A DNA stretch of 64,000 nt, taken from NCBI GenBank assembly GCA_025716855.1, contig JAIXMQ010000002.1, positions 310,001 through 374,000 of the forward strand, read 5' to 3'. The notes beneath the pieces were generated by a model. The model searched no databases. It worked only from the letters and a program-made list of their open reading frames with translations, and had not been told where the DNA came from. This document shows, piece after piece, positions 1 through 12,086 of this stretch (the stretch's first letter is position 1; each line of letters starts with the position of its first letter). Source of the stretch: Pilaira anomala (taxonomy: Eukaryota > Mucoromycota > Mucoromycetes > Mucorales > Mucoraceae). The translations under genes and the position numbers were made by a program.

Positions 1-615
1 AGCACAAGATGCAGATTATATTCAATTTATGAAAGAGTTGAGACCTCTTTTAATTTCACGTGAAAATGGTATGATGCTTGAGTTTTCATTTTGGCAAACC
101 TCGCCACCTATGGTAACAAATGGTATTTTTGAGCTTCGAAAATATACTCTAAAGGTAAGCCCAATTCAATTTTTCTTTATTATTTTATATTAATGTTTGT
201 ATACGTATATAAAGCCTGGAAGATTGTTAGAATGGGAAATGAACTGGTAAAAAGAGAAATGTTGTTTATATTAAATATAAATCCACTCATATTATTATAT
301 ATAGGCGCAAGGGACTCGAATGCCGTAGACAGTTTTGTGAGCCTGTCGGAGCATGGTTTACTCAATTAGGTGAACTAAACACTGTATATCACATGTGGAC
401 ATATCCGTAAGAGAAAAAAAAAAAAGTTTACATGCAACAACAGCTTAATTTATTTAACCGCTTTCTTATATAGTGATTTACAAACGAGAAAAACAACGAG
501 AGAAGATGCCTGGAATACAGAAGGCTGGGCAGAAACAGTGTATAAAACAGTTCGATTGGTGGACAATATGAATTCATTCATTTTAAAACCATTACCTTTT
601 AGTCCCCTTCGATAA
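1..615 (+). CDS. NIPSNAP-family protein, 3' part (5' end outside window)
   Basis: Four exons fit one frame: 1-154, 215-246, 305-406 and 474-615, with GT-AG introns of 60, 58 and 67 bp. The peptide has the NIPSNAP hallmark FELRKYTLKPGRLLEWE followed by WRKGLECR, GAWFTQLGELNTVYHMW and an Arg-rich segment ending in a DAWNTEGWAETVY stretch; stop TAA at 613-615. NIPSNAP proteins are ferredoxin-like dimeric alpha/beta barrel proteins, usually mitochondrial, linked in animals to mitophagy and vesicle traffic; the molecular role in fungi is not settled. The N-terminus, including any targeting peptide and the first NIPSNAP half, lies left of the window. The gene is convergent with the ketoacyl synthase, only 53 bp between stop codons. 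Family call is firm from the motif; exon boundaries are my reading. Confidence 0.85.
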
Positions 616-676
616 ATTTTTATTTTTATTTATTAAACTTTCCTTCGATAAATTTTTATTTTTATTTATTAAACTT
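606..676. repeat. 36-bp tandem duplication between two convergent genes
   Basis: A 35-bp segment starting CCTTCGATAAATTTTTA occurs at 606-640 and again at 642-676. The stop codon of the NIPSNAP gene (613-615) lies in the first copy and the stop codon of the ketoacyl synthase (669-671, minus strand) lies in the second copy. Confidence 0.95.
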
Positions 677-1702
677 TTGTAAAACATAAAGTTGCATTCG
701 TTCCTCCAAACCCAAAGCTGTTTGTAATAGCAGCTCTTACTTCCTTTTCTTGAGCTACAAGTGGAACATAATTTAAGTTAAATTCTTCTTTATCTTGTTC
801 ATGGAGATTCAATGTAGGTGGAAGAATATCCTATGTTTATAAAAGTTTGTTTAGTAAATCAATTTTTTTTTTAAAAAAAATAGATGATCTTTAGTCCTTA
901 CGTTCTTTACTGCCAAGATAGAGAAAATTGCTTCAACTGCACCCGCTGCACCCAATAAATGACCTGTGGCACCCTTTGTAGAAGAAACATTGATTTGATC
1001 CCAATGACCGTCAAATACAGTCTTGATTGCTCTATTTTCAGCCGCATCACCTACAGGTGTACTCGTTGCATGGGCATTTACATAATCAATATCGGCTGGA
1101 GTTAACTGAGCTACCTCCAAAGCACGTCTCATCGAATTAATTGCTCCTTGTCCATTCTCTGGAGGCGAAGTCATATGATGTGCATCACCTGATAAACCAT
1201 AACCCTTAATCTCTGCGTATATCTTCGCACCTCTCTTTTTAGCATGTTCATATTCTTCCAATACCACAACTCCAGATCCTTCTCCCATTACAAATCCACT
1301 TCGGTTTTTATCAAACGGACGAGAAGACTCAGTCGGTTTAGATTCATAATCTGAAGCTAATGATTTCGCACGAGCAAAACCTGCAATAGCTAATGGATGT
1401 ACAGAGGACTCAGTACCACCAGCTACCATCACATCCGCATCACCGTATTGAATAAATCGCATTGCATCTCCAATTGCATGTGCTCCAGTTGTACATGCGG
1501 TCGACACTGCATGGTTGGGTCCCTATATACATTTTCCCGGTTCATTTTTCTTTCTTTTTATACTTTTATCTCATACACACTTACTTGGTATCCATATTTC
1601 ATTGTAAGATGTCCAGCTGCCATATTAATTAAAATTCTAGGTACGAACATGGGCGATACTTTTCTATAACCCTAATTTTTTTTTTTTTGTAAGTCTCTCT
1701 CT

Positions 1703-1747
<45 letters not shown>

Positions 1748-2301
1748 CACTGGTAAAATTTATGCTTACTCCTTTTGCATAAGAACCAGAAGTGTCTACG
1801 ATATCTTCCAAACTACCCATACCAGAACCTATACAGACACCCTAATATATATATATATATATATAAAATTAAATTCGAGATTCTCTATTCATCCCAATTA
1901 TCTTACAGTTCTTTGTTTTTCTTTGTCGGTTTCAGGCTGCCAATTTGAGTCCTGAATAGCTTGACGAGCAGCGGCGATAGCATAGTGAGAGAACTTTGCC
2001 ATAGTACGATCGTCCTAGAGATATGACTCGATAAGTTTTTTTTTAAGCTCATACTGGTCAATGAAAGGTGTTATATTACGCCACGGTCTAGCCATTCACT
2101 GGCAGTAAATTTGCCTTCTTCGAAAGGACCTTTGGGTACTTCTGCAGCAATTCGAACAGGTAACTTTTCAAATGCTTCTCGGTCTGCTAATGAAACAATA
2201 CCGCATTGACCTGCAAGTAAGTTTTTCCAGACTGTGTTCACGCCTACACCTAAAGGTGTAACTAAACCTAAGCCTGTTACAACAACTCGACGTTGAGACA
2301 T
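669..2301 (-). CDS. CEM1: mitochondrial 3-oxoacyl-[acyl-carrier-protein] synthase (KAS II type)
   Basis: Condensing enzyme of mitochondrial type II fatty acid synthesis, which supplies octanoyl chains for lipoic acid. Six exons on the minus strand: 2301-2080, 2014-1907, 1841-1770, 1671-1585, 1522-902 and 830-669, all in frame, 423 residues, the usual family length. Visible signatures: N-terminal [15 protein letters not shown]; active-site Cys173 in [10 protein letters not shown]; His314 in NAHATST; Lys346 and His351 in [16 protein letters not shown]-terminal [12 protein letters not shown]. The start at 2301 leaves almost no presequence before the first beta strand, so an upstream exon with a targeting peptide, or a later annotated start, cannot be excluded. 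Intron 3 contains a run of about 38 T. The gene runs in the same direction as the chitin synthase upstream (269 bp gap). The symbol follows the yeast orthologue and is by family match only. Confidence 0.93.
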
Positions 2302-2570
2302 ATTATTTATCTAATAAGAAAATAAAAAAGCGTATTATTTATGGAATTCACACGTTCCCCGTTGTTGAAGATAAAAACTCGTATTATGCGACAGTCACTT
2401 ACGAATTTGACGTTTTCAAGACAAAAAAGGGAATGTTTTTTTAAAAAAAAAGAAGAGAATTATGAATTATTTTATTTTTTATTTTAATCGAAATTATAAA
2501 GTGTTGTTATTAAAAAAATATGTAAAGCAAAGAGAAAATATGACGGAATAAAAATAAAATATGAAAAGTT

Positions 2571-5500
2571 CTAAAAGTTTAATGCTTCTTCGATACAATA
2601 ATTGATGAAATCTTTTCTATAAGACATGTTGATACCAAAATGTCTACTAAGTTGTTCCCTCACTTGCTTTTTTGTCATTGTCATTAAATCTGCAGAAGCA
2701 GTAATACGTTGTACTTCTCTTCGAATTTCTTCGTCTGTTGGGTGTTGATACATGTCCATCATTGAACTATTTTGCATCATGGGGTAACCACCATGCATGC
2801 TACCGTCCCCACTATAGATAGATGGTGGTGACATATGTTGTGAAGTTGCTACGTTCATTAAAGAAGGTGGGCCCAGCACAAAAGATGAGGCACGTCCTGC
2901 CAAGTTTTGATGTGAGTACCTAAAGCTAGCATTATCATTGAATAATGCACCTCCTGTATTTAAAGGCATTTGGTTCATACTAGCTGGGTAATTGGCCACT
3001 GGTGTCATGTATCCGTTATTAGGATACCCTAATACAGGTGCTGGCATAATCATGCCTGAAGCTGTACGTTGTGTTGTAGATGCTGTAAGTGTTGTGCCCT
3101 TCGTTTCTGCTGATCCAGTCTCCCATACTTCATTTTCATGATCATTCCATTTCTTTAAAGGAATTGATTTAGGATCAAATTTACCTTCATCTGCTGGCAA
3201 GACCTTCTTTGTTCCATCATCGTCTAATACAAGACGTGTATTACCCCATGAGAAATCATCGAAATGCCAGAAAGAATACATTGGAATAAAGAATGAAAAT
3301 AATGGAATAGCCAAGATATAAACAATCATCCAACCAATATGTTCCCACTTTCTACGCAAGATAAAGATAATAGCTTGCAAACCATACACACCACATAAAG
3401 TAATAATAGAGATGAATGGGACTTGACCTGCATTTGTTGCAAGACGATAAATAAGAAAACCTAAATAGCACACAACAGCTGGCATCACCAATGTACTGAG
3501 TAAATCAAGTATAACAACAAATCGCATAGAGAAACAACAGAAACCACAAAGTTGAGGCAAAAATACTAACTCACCCAAGTTGTGAATAGTAGAATTAATC
3601 CAACGACGTCTTTGAGATAATAAGACACTCCATCTATCTGGTGCGTTTGTTAAACAACAAGCATCTGCGGTAAATTTGGTCTTGTAGGTAGGGAAATGTT
3701 TCAAAATTAAAGTGGTCAAGTATCGATCCTCACCTAAATGAAGCAAATTCTTTTGATGTAATGTATTGACTCTGTTCTCAGCATAGTCAATAATGACTTG
3801 GTTACTGACTAATAACGGCTGGTTCTTACCAGGGGATCGAATACGATACATGCAGAAACAACCAGGAAGACAAGTAACAGATCCAAAAAGAGACTCGAAG
3901 GCTTTAGATAAGAAATGGGAAATATAGTATTCATAAACTTGAATCATAGTAACCCAACTATCTTTTTCGTTTGCTAATTTAGTTTCTCCACACAGACCTA
4001 CAATTTTTGAATCATGTACAAAACAAGATACCATACGGTTTAATGAATCAGGCAAGACTTCTGTATCTGCATCCACCATCAGTACAAACTCATAAAAGCT
4101 AGGGTTCACACCAATTACGTTTTTGATTTGATGATAGACTTCGAGTTCCATAGGTGTCATGGGAGACTCAAAATGTACCTTATTTAAAAATCGCATCAAG
4201 ACCATCTGAGAGTCACGCTTTCCTCTGTTACCAGGCTTTTGTCTTTCACTGGGTGCACCTACTTTAACTACAACCACGTAAGGTACAACATGTCCAGAAC
4301 ATTCATATAGACCAGAGTAGATTTTGGCAGTATTATGTTGCTTTAAACCATCACCAAGAGAAAGGAAGGAAAGTGGCTCAGGGTCTACATTAGCGTCTAC
4401 ACCCAAGATATCTAAAATAATACGTGGTGTAGGACGATCATTACCGCTACCAATAACCATACCGTCACAAACCAAAAACAAAAGTTTTCTTTTATCGTCA
4501 TAACGTAAAACTGCAATAGAATCAATTGTTTTGCGTAAAGATTCTTCACTTTCGGTATAACAAGGAACTTGACATACAATAAATTTATCGTAATCCTCTG
4601 GTTCTCTGAACGAACTTAATTGTAAAGCAGCCAAAAATTTAAATAAAATAACTGCACACAAGAAACCTGTTTTAAAAATGAAAAAAAAAGTCAATGAATT
4701 TGAGTTGAAATGTATGAATATATATATATATATTTATATTTGTCTTACCTGTAACAATCAATAAAAAGTATTCTGAAAATTGACATTGGACTGATCTTCT
4801 GGTATCCAATTTACCCACAAAAAACAAATTTCGAAGACAAACTAATTGTCGCATACGCAAGTCTTCCGAGATAGGTAAGGCATCAAAATGTCTCGAGATA
4901 TCCGTACCAGCCAATTGACGAAATAGTTGTACGATACTGTTATCCATAAAGTTCAAGTCTAAATTAGCAGGAGGTACCATACCTTCAGGGGCACGAGGAG
5001 CACGACCACCTAACAAATAGTAAGTCAAATCATAGACATCACCATGTAATGTAGCCCAGCTTCGATGCGTACTGATATCGCCTACATTTACAACATTGGT
5101 TGCTTGACGTAAGATATCAGATGGCTCATACCCCATAAACCCAAGACGGTAATTTTTACGCATGTATACCATTTGCTCAAAGTACCAGTCTGGTCTATAA
5201 TCATTGGTAAAGAATCGGAAATCGTGATAAGCTGCATTACGGTCGGTCAAGTTGACTTGGAAATCAAGTACGACTTCTTCTGGGATTCTACCAGTTGTAC
5301 CATCACAGAGTGCAGATACTTGAACTGGAAACAAGTTGGTAGCATCTTTACCAGCGTAATCAAAAATGACATTATCAGGAATAACTTCAGACGCCCAATG
5401 ATGGGGAGCAAATTTTGTGAGATCGAATACTTCACCACGAATAGCTACGAACGAACTATCTTTGTCTTTCTTTCCTTGCAATTCAGAAACAGAGTAAACA

Positions 5501-8500
5501 TCTTGATGTGGACAAATAAGTGGACCGAAAAAGACAATAAAGACAACCATAGCAGCCGATAATAAAAAGATGAGTAAACAAAGTGCTACTTTTTCTCTCC
5601 AAGCTAATCGTACATCACGTCGCTTCATACCACCACAATGGTTTAATGCAGGAGAAGGTACCCACCATGTCAAGAACCAAACAAACCAAACCCATTTTTT
5701 ACGAATACTCGTTTGTGGCTCCTCTTCCTCTAATTCAACTTGTTCTATTTTCTTGTCCTTTCCTGTACCGGTATTTGTAGTCTCCTGAGGTCCGTGTTGA
5801 CCATTCATTAAGAAATTACCGGGCTTTTTATTTTCAAGTGTAGCTTGAGAGAATATTTCTGAACCGCTATAGTCATTGAGTCCGGAATCGTCCATGTAAT
5901 CATCTTCAGATACTGCAGAGGAAGTCATGGCGTCGTTGAATGAATAGGTATCAAATGGCTTCTGACCAGGTAATAGTCCACCACCAATTACAGATATTTT
6001 TGATTTTTTTGATTCTGTCTTTTCTAAGCTACGCAAATCATCTTCTAATACTCTAAAAGCTTGATTAGACAAGTAAACCTATTATTACAAAACATTAACT
6101 TCAAACTTGTAACCAGTTTAAAATATTATTTACTTTATTTCTACCGGTGGCCATCCAAGTTTCATTCCAGCCTAAAGACTGAGCTATATAAATACATTTG
6201 TCTCTTGACGATAAACTAGGATCTAACATTGTATTGAGTGTCAATGGTATCGAAACATGATAGCGGTCCCAGAACTCATCTAGAGTAAACGTAGTTGTAT
6301 AATAACTTGATCGTAATCGCTTAACTATATCTGTCAATTTAAAATGAGAGAGCTGAACAGCTACTCTTTTGATATCGCATGAATTTGGTAGTGATAGATC
6401 ATTAGGTCGGATACATAGTACAAACCATGGTAGCGTATTTGATAAAGCTTGTGTTAAGTCCGCCATACCTGTCACTAACAGATCTGCTATAGTAGATACA
6501 TCGGATTGTGGCGATGTGGATAAAGTCGACTTGACATCTGCAGGTTTATGATCATGAAGAGAAGAAGAGGCTGTATGAACACCATTGATGGTATTTGAAG
6601 TTGACATACCCTGTGTAGGAGATCGTAATGGACGAATACCTTGTTGCTGTGAAAGAACGCGGTTTCGTGTACCATCATCTTGACCTAGTATAGTATCATC
6701 AAATAAGCAAGCAACAAGCCCGTTACCTGTAGGTGGGTTATAAGCATTTCCACGGAACAAGGCTATAAAATCATTACAAAGATAGTCTTGATTACGTTCT
6801 GTGAAATGGCGAGGATCATAAGTAGTTGTACCCCAAAAATGTTGAATTGAAAATAGTTTTGAGCCAGTGTCGCTCTTTTTGAAACCAAGTGTTTGATCAT
6901 GAATGGCACTCTTGTTGGCACTAGCATAATTATCCACTAAGGTTTCATCATCGTCATAACGTTGTTGCTGTTGTTGTTGACGCGTAGCCTGAGTGTTCAT
7001 AATAGACCATAAACCTTTTGATGGATGCGTAAAGAGTTCAACTGCAGTTGCACTTGAAGGCCAAATATCAGAAGGAACGCTGATGTTTTGTTCAATATAT
7101 TCTTGTCTATCCCGTTCAAAGATACTTGTCAACATAAACTGATGCATACTTTCTTGAATGAAATGGAAAGCTAATTGATCAAAACCACCACCAGAAGGTC
7201 TTGAAGTAACCCAACCAGGAATATCTAATAAACTGATAAAACTATGAGCATTTTTAGGTGCCATACGATCATTTATTTGCTCCACAAGCCAAGTAAATAA
7301 AAGACAGTATAAAGATTGGGCTAAATCATCCCTTTGTTTTCCAGCTTGTTCAGGATCTAAAAATAAGGTAGTGATATCCCTTTTGATCAGTTTACTTTTG
7401 AAAGTCAAGGCACTCATCAAAGAATTGGGATCGACACCGAGTAAATCAGCCACAGTAGCTAAAGTGTCCACATTTTTAACAATGGCTGCATCTTGCGAAT
7501 TACTAGGATCCTCAATAAAATGGATATTTCCTAGATGTAAAATTGCAGCTAATACTTGATAGATTTGCCCCATTCTTTGCTTTTGAAATAACATTGCTTT
7601 TAAAGCAATACGAAGTTCTGCATCGGCTGCTGCATCATCAAGTGAAGAAGCTCTTGAGGTAGTTGTTTTAGATAAATATTGAAATGTTGACCAATCAGAA
7701 AGCCCTAATCGAGTCTTTTCATCCAGTGTTGCACCGGCCAACAGATTATAAAAAATATGGAAATTCCGTTCGTCTTGTCCTGCTCCAGTCACTCGATTCT
7801 TTTCCAGAGAGTAAGGCATAAACGAAGCACCTGCTAATCGACCTCTTTCAGAAAAATGAATTTCAACAAATAAGCCGCATCTTGATCCATTATCGTGTTG
7901 TAAAGTTTTGGCATGACTAAAAGCATGTATAATAGTTTGAGCATATAGAACGTTGGTCTGAACACGAGTTGTTTTTCTATGTGTACTGAGTGCAATAAGG
8001 TGATCTACGGATTGTTTGAATTGTTCTGATTTACCACTTCCGCTTTCACCACTATATGTGTGAATGTGTATAGGAGGGAGGAGAGATATATAAAAAAAAC
8101 AAGGAGGTTAAGGGGACTGGTTCTATAGTTTTTACATATATAAAAATAAAGAAATTACCTAAATAAGATTGACTGGTTAATACTAGTTCTTCTCATATGT
8201 AAATATGCATGGTTCACGAGTTGGTATAGATGTGGTTCTCTCCATTGATTTACTTTTGCACTTGAAGTATCTTTATACTCTGCAATATAGTCTGCTTTTA
8301 CATTACTCAGACTATCATTGACTGCGTAAGGATTTAGTGCAATTAATACGGTTGGACCAATGTTGGTATAAATCAAATCATTCAAATATCTTTGTCGTAA
8401 AAGGTCGGCGAGTTCATCTGAAGAAAGATCTCGAGGTAATAATGTAAGATCTGTAATTAATGTATTTTGTTGTGATAATTGGGGTTGTTGCTGTTGTTGC

Positions 8501-8514
8501 TGTTGTTGTGTCAT
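2571..8514 (-). CDS. class V chitin synthase with N-terminal myosin motor domain
   Basis: Polymerises UDP-GlcNAc into chitin at the hyphal tip; the motor helps deliver or tether enzyme-bearing vesicles on actin. Four exons: 8514-8159, 8051-6134, 6078-4749 and 4666-2571, in frame, 1899 residues, normal for the class. Domains: Gln-rich start; divergent myosin head (~20-760) with P-loop GESGSGKS formed across the first intron, switch-I-like HDNGSR and switch-II-like DIPGW; KVYLSNQAF at the motor end; two membrane segments (~887-900, 923-944); cytochrome b5-like domain (~952-1020); glycosyltransferase core with VDADTEV (~1399), LPGCF (~1468), GEDRYLT (~1513), QRRRW (1553-1557) and SWGNTR (~1674); further membrane segments; C-terminal DEK-C domain (~1845-1899). 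The 55-bp intron 6079-6133 joins motor and synthase, which otherwise read as two genes. The motor's switch II departs from canonical DIFGFE, as in other chitin-synthase motors, so ATPase strength is uncertain. Confidence 0.93.
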
Positions 8515-8674
8515 TATTTCATCGAGATATTAATTTTTTTTTTTGTTTTTGTTTTTGATATATACACTTCTTTTTCGTTGTATGTCCACTCCTATATATT
8601 AATAGCTTAAATAAACAAAATAAAAAAAAAGTAGCACACAAAAAAGAGTGAGAAGGAAAAAAATAAAAAAAGAA

Positions 8675-8681
8675 AGAGAGA

Positions 8682-8741
<60 letters not shown>
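8675..8741. repeat. (GA)n microsatellite
   Basis: Near-perfect GA dinucleotide tract of about 33 units with one GG interruption, 160-230 bp upstream of the chitin synthase start codon, so probably in its leader or promoter. Confidence 0.95.
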
Positions 8742-8749
<8 letters not shown>

Positions 8750-9516
8750 AAGAGTAAAAGGGAAACGAAGTGAAAGAAGAGGTATATAGTGTTGATATCC
8801 TCCTTTTAAGTCAATAGCACCCCTTTAATATGAAAGCAAAAGTCTTTTCTTACGCTGTACCGTTTGATCTTTTATATACCAACTCTCCTTCCCCTTGAAT
8901 ATAAGGGCTATGCGACTTACCAAACATTATGTATGTAGTTCGCTTAAAGGATGATTTTTTTTTATTAGCTCCACCTGTATTTGTATTTATATAAAACTGT
9001 ATACATTATTTGGTGTTTTCTTAGAGGGACACTTCTATTGCAATTGCAGTTCTTTAATGTAAAGATTGAAACGATGTTCTAGTTGTAATGGGTTAGATAA
9101 ATAAGAAATTTTCATTCCAACTACAATATTATATAAAATGTTAACAATCGAGAACATTGTAAGGAGATCTTTGTAACTAGCAAACATACAATGAAGCAGT
9201 AACGATCAGAATACAGTACAATTTTGATCATATCTTGGTATACGTTTTATTTTTAATCTGTGTTGTTAAAGTATAGATTATATAAATGACAAAAGATAAT
9301 TTATCTATTCAGAGCTTTATTAAAAAAAAAAAAATAGGCGGCGTGCTTTTTTTTTTAACTCTCTAAGCATCAGGAAAACAAGATTGCTTCTATGCCCATC
9401 GTCCCCTTGCCTCTCTATTATCATGTATCGTCCCCCTTTCTTTATGCATTTTGGTTTTTTACACATCTTGATCTAAATATATTTTTATTTCCCGCCTATT
9501 TTTTTTTTTTAATAAA

Positions 9517-9556
9517 TCTCTCTCTCTCTCTCTCTCCCACTCTCTCTCTCTCTCTC
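9517..9556. repeat. (CT)n microsatellite
   Basis: CT dinucleotide tract interrupted once by CCCA, following a T run. Confidence 0.9.
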
Positions 9557-11799
9557 GAGTCCTAATGTGTATTGCTATATTTATAAATGTTTGATACTTG
9601 AACAGCGTAAAAGCATAAGAGAAGAAGGAGAAAAGATTACAGTGAGAACAAAAATTTAGAGTTTTATACGTAGATCACTAAATCAACAAAACAAAAAAAA
9701 AAAAAGTTTGTATATATATAAGGCACATCACTGAGATATCAGCCTGCATTTTTATGATTTACAATTTAACAATGCAAGAAATCGTTAGGTCAGTCCTTTA
9801 TTTGTATATTTAATCAATGGAATAATACCTATTTTTTAATTTCTTCTCTTCAGCTTAAATTAAAAAAAAAAAAAGTAGTTAATATATATATATATTTTTT
9901 TTTTTTGCATCTTTTCTTTCTATACTCCAATTAAAAATCAAAAATTAAAAAAATACGGGTTTCTTTTTTTTTTCTTCTATTCCTTTCATGTCTACTCACA
10001 TGCGTATTACAAAATCGATAGGAGTTTCTTACTCTTGATTAGGGTCCTCAGCGTATCCTTTCTTCCGTAATTAGAAAGCTTTTTATGCTACATAAACCGA
10101 GATTCCCGATACAAAATTGTTTCACGTACTTGTTTTTATCTCTGTACGTCATTCAACAAACAAACAGAAAGAGAAAAAAAAAGCAATCAAAGGTATAGTG
10201 TTCTAACTATAAACTAACCTATAATTTTCAATAATGCATATTAATGCACCTGAAGAAACTAATGGCAATAATGTAAGCTTTACTTGATAGGAAAATCGAA
10301 ATAAAAACGTTAAAGGTTTAAATCTCATTGATTAAACTTCCAGAAAGAAAAAAAAAAGTGTATTATGATTCATCCGGAATTGTTAGTCTAAAATTGGGTT
10401 TTTTAAGCAATCAAATTCAGCCCGAAGTAAAAGACATAGCTTGCCAATGTAAGCTGACTTAAAGAAGATAAAGTAGGCTATAAGTGGGCCAGCACATTAC
10501 TATCAAAGCAGTTGTTAAGATTTTTGTTTATAAACTTCAAGCACTCTAGTAATTTAAATTTCTGTGGGCTCTGAATAACTCAATTTGACTCATGCTTGTT
10601 TATCTGTGTATGTCAGGTAGAAATAATAATACACATCAATGAAGGCTGTCAAAAGTTGATCAAATCCTATTCTTGATATTAATATCACCCTTTTAATTCA
10701 CAATATCCAAGCCATTACATAACCTCCTAAACTAGTAAAGAATAAAGTGCGTTGTGAATGGTGGTATGGGTTTGGAAGAAAAAAAAAACTATCAATATAT
10801 GTATAGGTACAAATTGTTCAAATATAGTTATATCAGATATCTCGTTGGTGATATTCAATCAATGATGATACACTTGGTCTTTTTAGATAATTGAGCGAAT
10901 TTCTATTGACAAATTTTTAGCTATCTCTATCAATATCTTTTGCTATGAAAATACACTTTTCTACTACTATCCCTTCTATTTTCAAAAACTGTATGTATAC
11001 GTGTGTATCTCAAACTAAATTGCAAAATAGTTGTGTCATTGGTTTCATATAAAGTTATAATTAAACCATGCGAGATTTTTTTTTTTTTTTTTTGATCTCA
11101 TGGTCTATTTTTATTTATAGTTTACAATGAAGATCGATTTCTTCAATTAAACTATTTTTGTTTATGTTATTTCATTCAAGAAAAAAAAACAAAAGAAAAG
11201 AAACCTTGCCATTTACAAAAAAAAAACAAGCCATGGTCGCACCTTCTACAAACGCAATTGTTTTAGTTATTATAAGGCTTATGCTGTGTATTTTATTATG
11301 CCTTAAAAAACATCTATCAACTAGTTATTAAAATTCTGCAAGTTTTCATCAGGGTTTTTTTTTTTACCTTTTATAATTGCATAATTACACAGCAGGTCGT
11401 TGTTACAAGAAAATAGAGTTTCAAAAGTAGAAACCCGAAAAAATGACATGACACAAATGCCTTTTGTTGATTTCTTCCCCTCAACATTCAAAAAAAAAAA
11501 AAGATTAAATAAATTAAAGACTAATTGTATCTACACTCCCTTTCGTCACTGATATGATCCCAGACCATTCCCTGACCTCGCCTTTTTTTTTTTAAAAAAA
11601 AAAATAGGCGTGAACTCTCACAAATCAAGTTAAAAAAAATATATGATTGGTCGGTAAAAAAAAAAGTATAAATAAAAGTTGATTTCGGTTTATCGGAATG
11701 TCCCAAACAAATTAAAGCTGTTTGGTAAAAAAAAAAACACTTTGCGTGGTAACAATATTTGTTAAATACAACAACATTTAACCAAATCCAATAACTAAC

Positions 11800-11830
<31 letters not shown>

Positions 11831-12086
11831 GCTTGTGTTGCAAATCTCTCTGTTGTACAATAAACGTGTACCTTAATATCTTGTCATCACTTTTCCAGAA
11901 GCCTTTAACAACAAGTCAAATGTGTTATTTGTTATGATTACTGTTTATTCAAAATAAGAAACTTAATGTGGTACAAGCTCCTTTTATAGACCTAATGTTT
12001 TTATAATTTTCTCTATATAAATTTTCGTTTTTCTTTTTCTTTTTTTTTTTTTTTTCTTTTTGTTCCTCACACACAAATTAAAAAAA

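Larger units (their letters stand above)
8515..12086. other. gene-free intergenic region, microsatellites and homopolymers
   Basis: About 3.6 kb between the chitin synthase start and the next gene; I see no supported reading frame. It holds a GA dinucleotide tract (about 8675-8741), a CT tract (about 9517-9556), many A or T runs of 9-22 bases and a long T run at about 11803-11830. It probably carries the promoters and 5' leaders of both divergent genes, but no specific site can be named. Confidence 0.6.

Noticed and set aside
1397..1669. Antisense ORFs within the ketoacyl synthase, chitin synthase, malic enzyme and SMPD4 genes
   Set aside because: They are shadows of conserved coding frames on the other strand.
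6072..6101. Myosin-like protein and chitin synthase as two separate genes
   Set aside because: A 55-bp GT-AG intron joins them in frame and restores the conserved motor-end motif.
10233..10475. Possible small two-exon gene (MHINAPEETNGNN, then YYDSSGIVSLKLGFLSNQ)
   Set aside because: The only good donor and acceptor join the pieces in different frames, and neither piece is recognisable.
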